A stretch of 8,121 nt of DNA from an uncultured Saprospiraceae bacterium (lineage in GTDB: Bacteria > Bacteroidota > Bacteroidia > Chitinophagales > Saprospiraceae), in assembly GCA_937942405.1 (NCBI GenBank), contig CALDEN010000178.1:1-8121 (forward strand), given 5' to 3'. Below, in pieces: positions 6,421 to 8,121 of the stretch. The position numbers and the translations under genes were made by a program. A model generated the notes under the pieces. It ran no database searches, had not been told where the DNA came from, and worked only from the letters and a program-made list of their open reading frames with translations. Position 1 is the stretch's first letter, and every line of letters starts with the position of its first letter.

Positions 6421-8121
6421 CTAGTCAAACTTCACATCCAAAGCCAATCCTCTCAATTCATGAACCAGTACATTGAATGATTCCGGAATATTAGGTCTAG
6501 GGAGATTATCTCCTTTAACAATGGCTTCATAAGTTTTGGCTCTACCGATGATATCATCAGATTTCAAAGTAAGTAACTCTCTCAAGATATTAGAAGCTCC
6601 ATATGCCTCCAATGCCCAAACTTCCATCTCTCCAAAACGCTGACCTCCAAACTGTGCCTTACCACCTAGTGGTTGCTGAGTAATCAATGAGTATGGTCCG
6701 ATCGATCTTGCATGCATCTTATCATCAATCATGTGTGATAACTTCAGCATGTAGATCACACCTACCGTTGCTTGTTGGTGGAAACGATCTCCCGTTTCGC
6801 CATCATGCAAATAGGTCTGGCCTAATGTAGGAAGGTCCGCTTCCTTGATATACTCATCGATCTCCGCTAAACTCGCTCCATCAAAAATCGGAGTTGCAAA
6901 CTTAAGTCCTAGCTTTACCCCAGCCCATCCTAAAACGGTCTCGAATATCTGCCCTAGATTCATCCTTGATGGTACACCTAGTGGATTCAATATAATATCA
7001 ACAGGAGTTCCATCTTCTAAGAAAGGCATATCTTCTAGCTTAACTATTCTAGAAACGATTCCTTTATTTCCGTGTCTTCCTGCGAGCTTATCTCCTACTT
7101 TAAGTTTACGCTTCTTAGCTATGTAAACTTTTGCAAGTTTCAATACCCCTGCTGGCAACTCATCTCCAATACTAATATTGAATTTCTCTCTCTTATATCT
7201 ACCTACTTCTTCGTTAACCTTAATGGAGTAATTGTGTAATAATCTAGCTATAGATTTATTAGTGTCATCAGATTTAGTCCATCCAGTATAATCTACTTGT
7301 GAGTAGTCTATCTGCTTAAGTGTCTTATTAGTAAACTTCTTTCCTTTAGGAACTACCTCTTCGTTGTAGATTGACTTTACTCCTTCAGAATTTACATCCT
7401 TTGTAAGAATCATCAATTTATCAACCAAAACAGTTTTCAACTCATTCAACGTAATTGCATGCTTGTCATCTAACTTAGAAAGCAATTCTTTTTCTTGAAC
7501 CTTTTGGAACTTATCTTTTTTCGCTCTAGCGAAAAGTTGTTTATTAATTACTACACCTTTAGTAGATGGAGGTGCTTTCAATGATGCATCTTTTACATCT
7601 CCTGCTTTGTCTCCAAATATGGCTCTTAGAAGTTTTTCTTCTGGAGTTGGATCCGATTGTCCTTTTGGCGTAATCTTTCCGATCAAAATATCTCCTTCTT
7701 TAACCCATGCTCCTACTCTTATAATCCCATTTTCATCAAGATCCTTTGTAGCATCTTCACTTACATTAGGAATATCATTTGTCAATTCTTCCTCTCCTAA
7801 CTTTGTATCTCTCACATCGATCTCAAAAGACTGAATGTGTAGCGATGTAAATACATCTTCTCTTACGACTCTTTCTGATAATACGATCGCATCCTCAAAA
7901 TTATACCCTTTCCAAGGCATAAATGCTACCATCAGATTTTGGCCTAGAGCCAATTCTCCTTTTTCTGTAGCATATCCATCACAAAGCAAACTTCCTTTCT
8001 TAACTCTATCACCTACTCTTACAAGTGGCTTTAGGTTAATACAAGATCCTTGATTTGTTCTTACAAATTTTGTTAAGTTATACGATTTAGAATCATCCTC
8101 GAATGAAACTAATTGCTCTTC
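6421..8121 (-). CDS. rpoB: DNA-directed RNA polymerase subunit beta (RpoB), C-terminal 566 residues
   Basis: The gene is open to the right edge of the window, so the true start is outside; the TTG at 7989-7987 that begins the longest start-to-stop frame is internal. Numbering from the window edge, [19 protein letters not shown] (Glu76, Asp77; E. coli Glu813, Asp814) is followed by [21 protein letters not shown] divergent region (about 204-306) aligns by position with E. coli SI2, then [12 protein letters not shown] holds the active-centre lysines Lys345 and Lys353 (E. coli Lys1065, Lys1073). Further on come [22 protein letters not shown], which contacts beta' at the clamp base, and [21 protein letters not shown] before the TAG. 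The rifampicin-binding region lies upstream of the window and cannot be judged. No frameshift is seen. rpoC follows after 50 nt, in the same operon. Confidence 0.99.
   Translation of the reverse strand, partial: EEQLVSFEDDSKSYNLTKFVRTNQGSCINLKPLVRVGDRVKKGSLLCDGYATEKGELALGQNLMVAFMPWKGYNFEDAIVLSERVVREDVFTSLHIQSFEIDVRDTKLGEEELTNDIPNVSEDATKDLDENGIIRVGAWVKEGDILIGKITPKGQSDPTPEEKLLRAIFGDKAGDVKDASLKAPPSTKGVVINKQLFARAKKDKFQKVQEKELLSKLDDKHAITLNELKTVLVDKLMILTKDVNSEGVKSIYNEEVVPKGKKFTNKTLKQIDYSQVDYTGWTKSDDTNKSIARLLHNYSIKVNEEVGRYKREKFNISIGDELPAGVLKLAKVYIAKKRKLKVGDKLAGRHGNKGIVSRIVKLEDMPFLEDGTPVDIILNPLGVPSRMNLGQIFETVLGWAGVKLGLKFATPIFDGASLAEIDEYIKEADLPTLGQTYLHDGETGDRFHQQATVGVIYMLKLSHMIDDKMHARSIGPYSLITQQPLGGKAQFGGQRFGEMEVWALEAYGASNILRELLTLKSDDIIGRAKTYEAIVKGDNLPRPNIPESFNVLVHELRGLALDVKFD

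Noticed and set aside
7987..7989. TTG as the start of a 522-aa protein
   Set aside because: The same frame continues upstream to the window edge with clear RpoB sequence ([19 protein letters not shown]), so the TTG is an internal Leu codon.
2673..8053. Several short plus-strand open frames opposite rpoC and rpoB
   Set aside because: All are antisense shadows of two highly conserved genes, with low-complexity Ser/Thr/Ile-rich peptides.
1..8121. CRISPR arrays, insertion sequences, tRNA or rRNA genes, phage or defence genes
   Set aside because: No regularly spaced repeats, transposase motifs, terminal inverted repeats or tRNA-like clover-leaf sequences were seen; nearly all of the window is explained by four conserved genes.

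Overview
This window looks like an ordinary chromosomal segment of a member of the Bacteroidota (Bacteroidetes). The assignment rests on the RpoC N-terminus and clamp sequence, which read like Bacteroidota beta' as I know them. Supporting signs are the lack of Shine-Dalgarno sequences before every start, AT-leaning base composition by eye, and a carotenoid hydroxylase typical of pigmented aquatic lineages. I cannot place it below phylum level from sequence alone; Saprospiria, Cytophagia or Flavobacteriia would all fit.

Layout. Positions 1-148 are an AT-rich left edge with no gene I can recognise. It ends in a possible promoter element and a 12-bp perfect palindrome just before crtZ. On the plus strand follow crtZ (149-652, beta-carotene hydroxylase) and, 21 nt later, a PcaF/PaaJ-like thiolase (674-1876, GTG start). 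They are probably co-transcribed. A 189-nt convergent intergenic stretch (1877-2065) holds a strong intrinsic terminator for the minus-strand operon, a second short perfect hairpin, and at best a weak terminator for the plus-strand pair. On the minus strand, rpoC (2066-6370, complete, 1434 aa) lies downstream of rpoB (6421-8121, the C-terminal 566 aa only, running off the right edge), with a 50-nt gap between them.

Function. rpoB and rpoC encode the two catalytic subunits of RNA polymerase. The metal-binding Asp triad, both zinc sites, the trigger-loop His and the conserved beta lysines are all present. CrtZ would convert beta-carotene to zeaxanthin. The thiolase makes or cleaves 3-oxoacyl-CoA; its relatives suggest aromatic-acid or fatty-acid catabolism, while its position beside crtZ leaves isoprenoid precursor supply as an alternative.

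I found no CRISPR array, mobile element, RNA gene or recognisable new defence or signalling system. The points most worth checking are the palindrome before crtZ, the true substrate of the thiolase, and the absence of any gene directly after rpoC.
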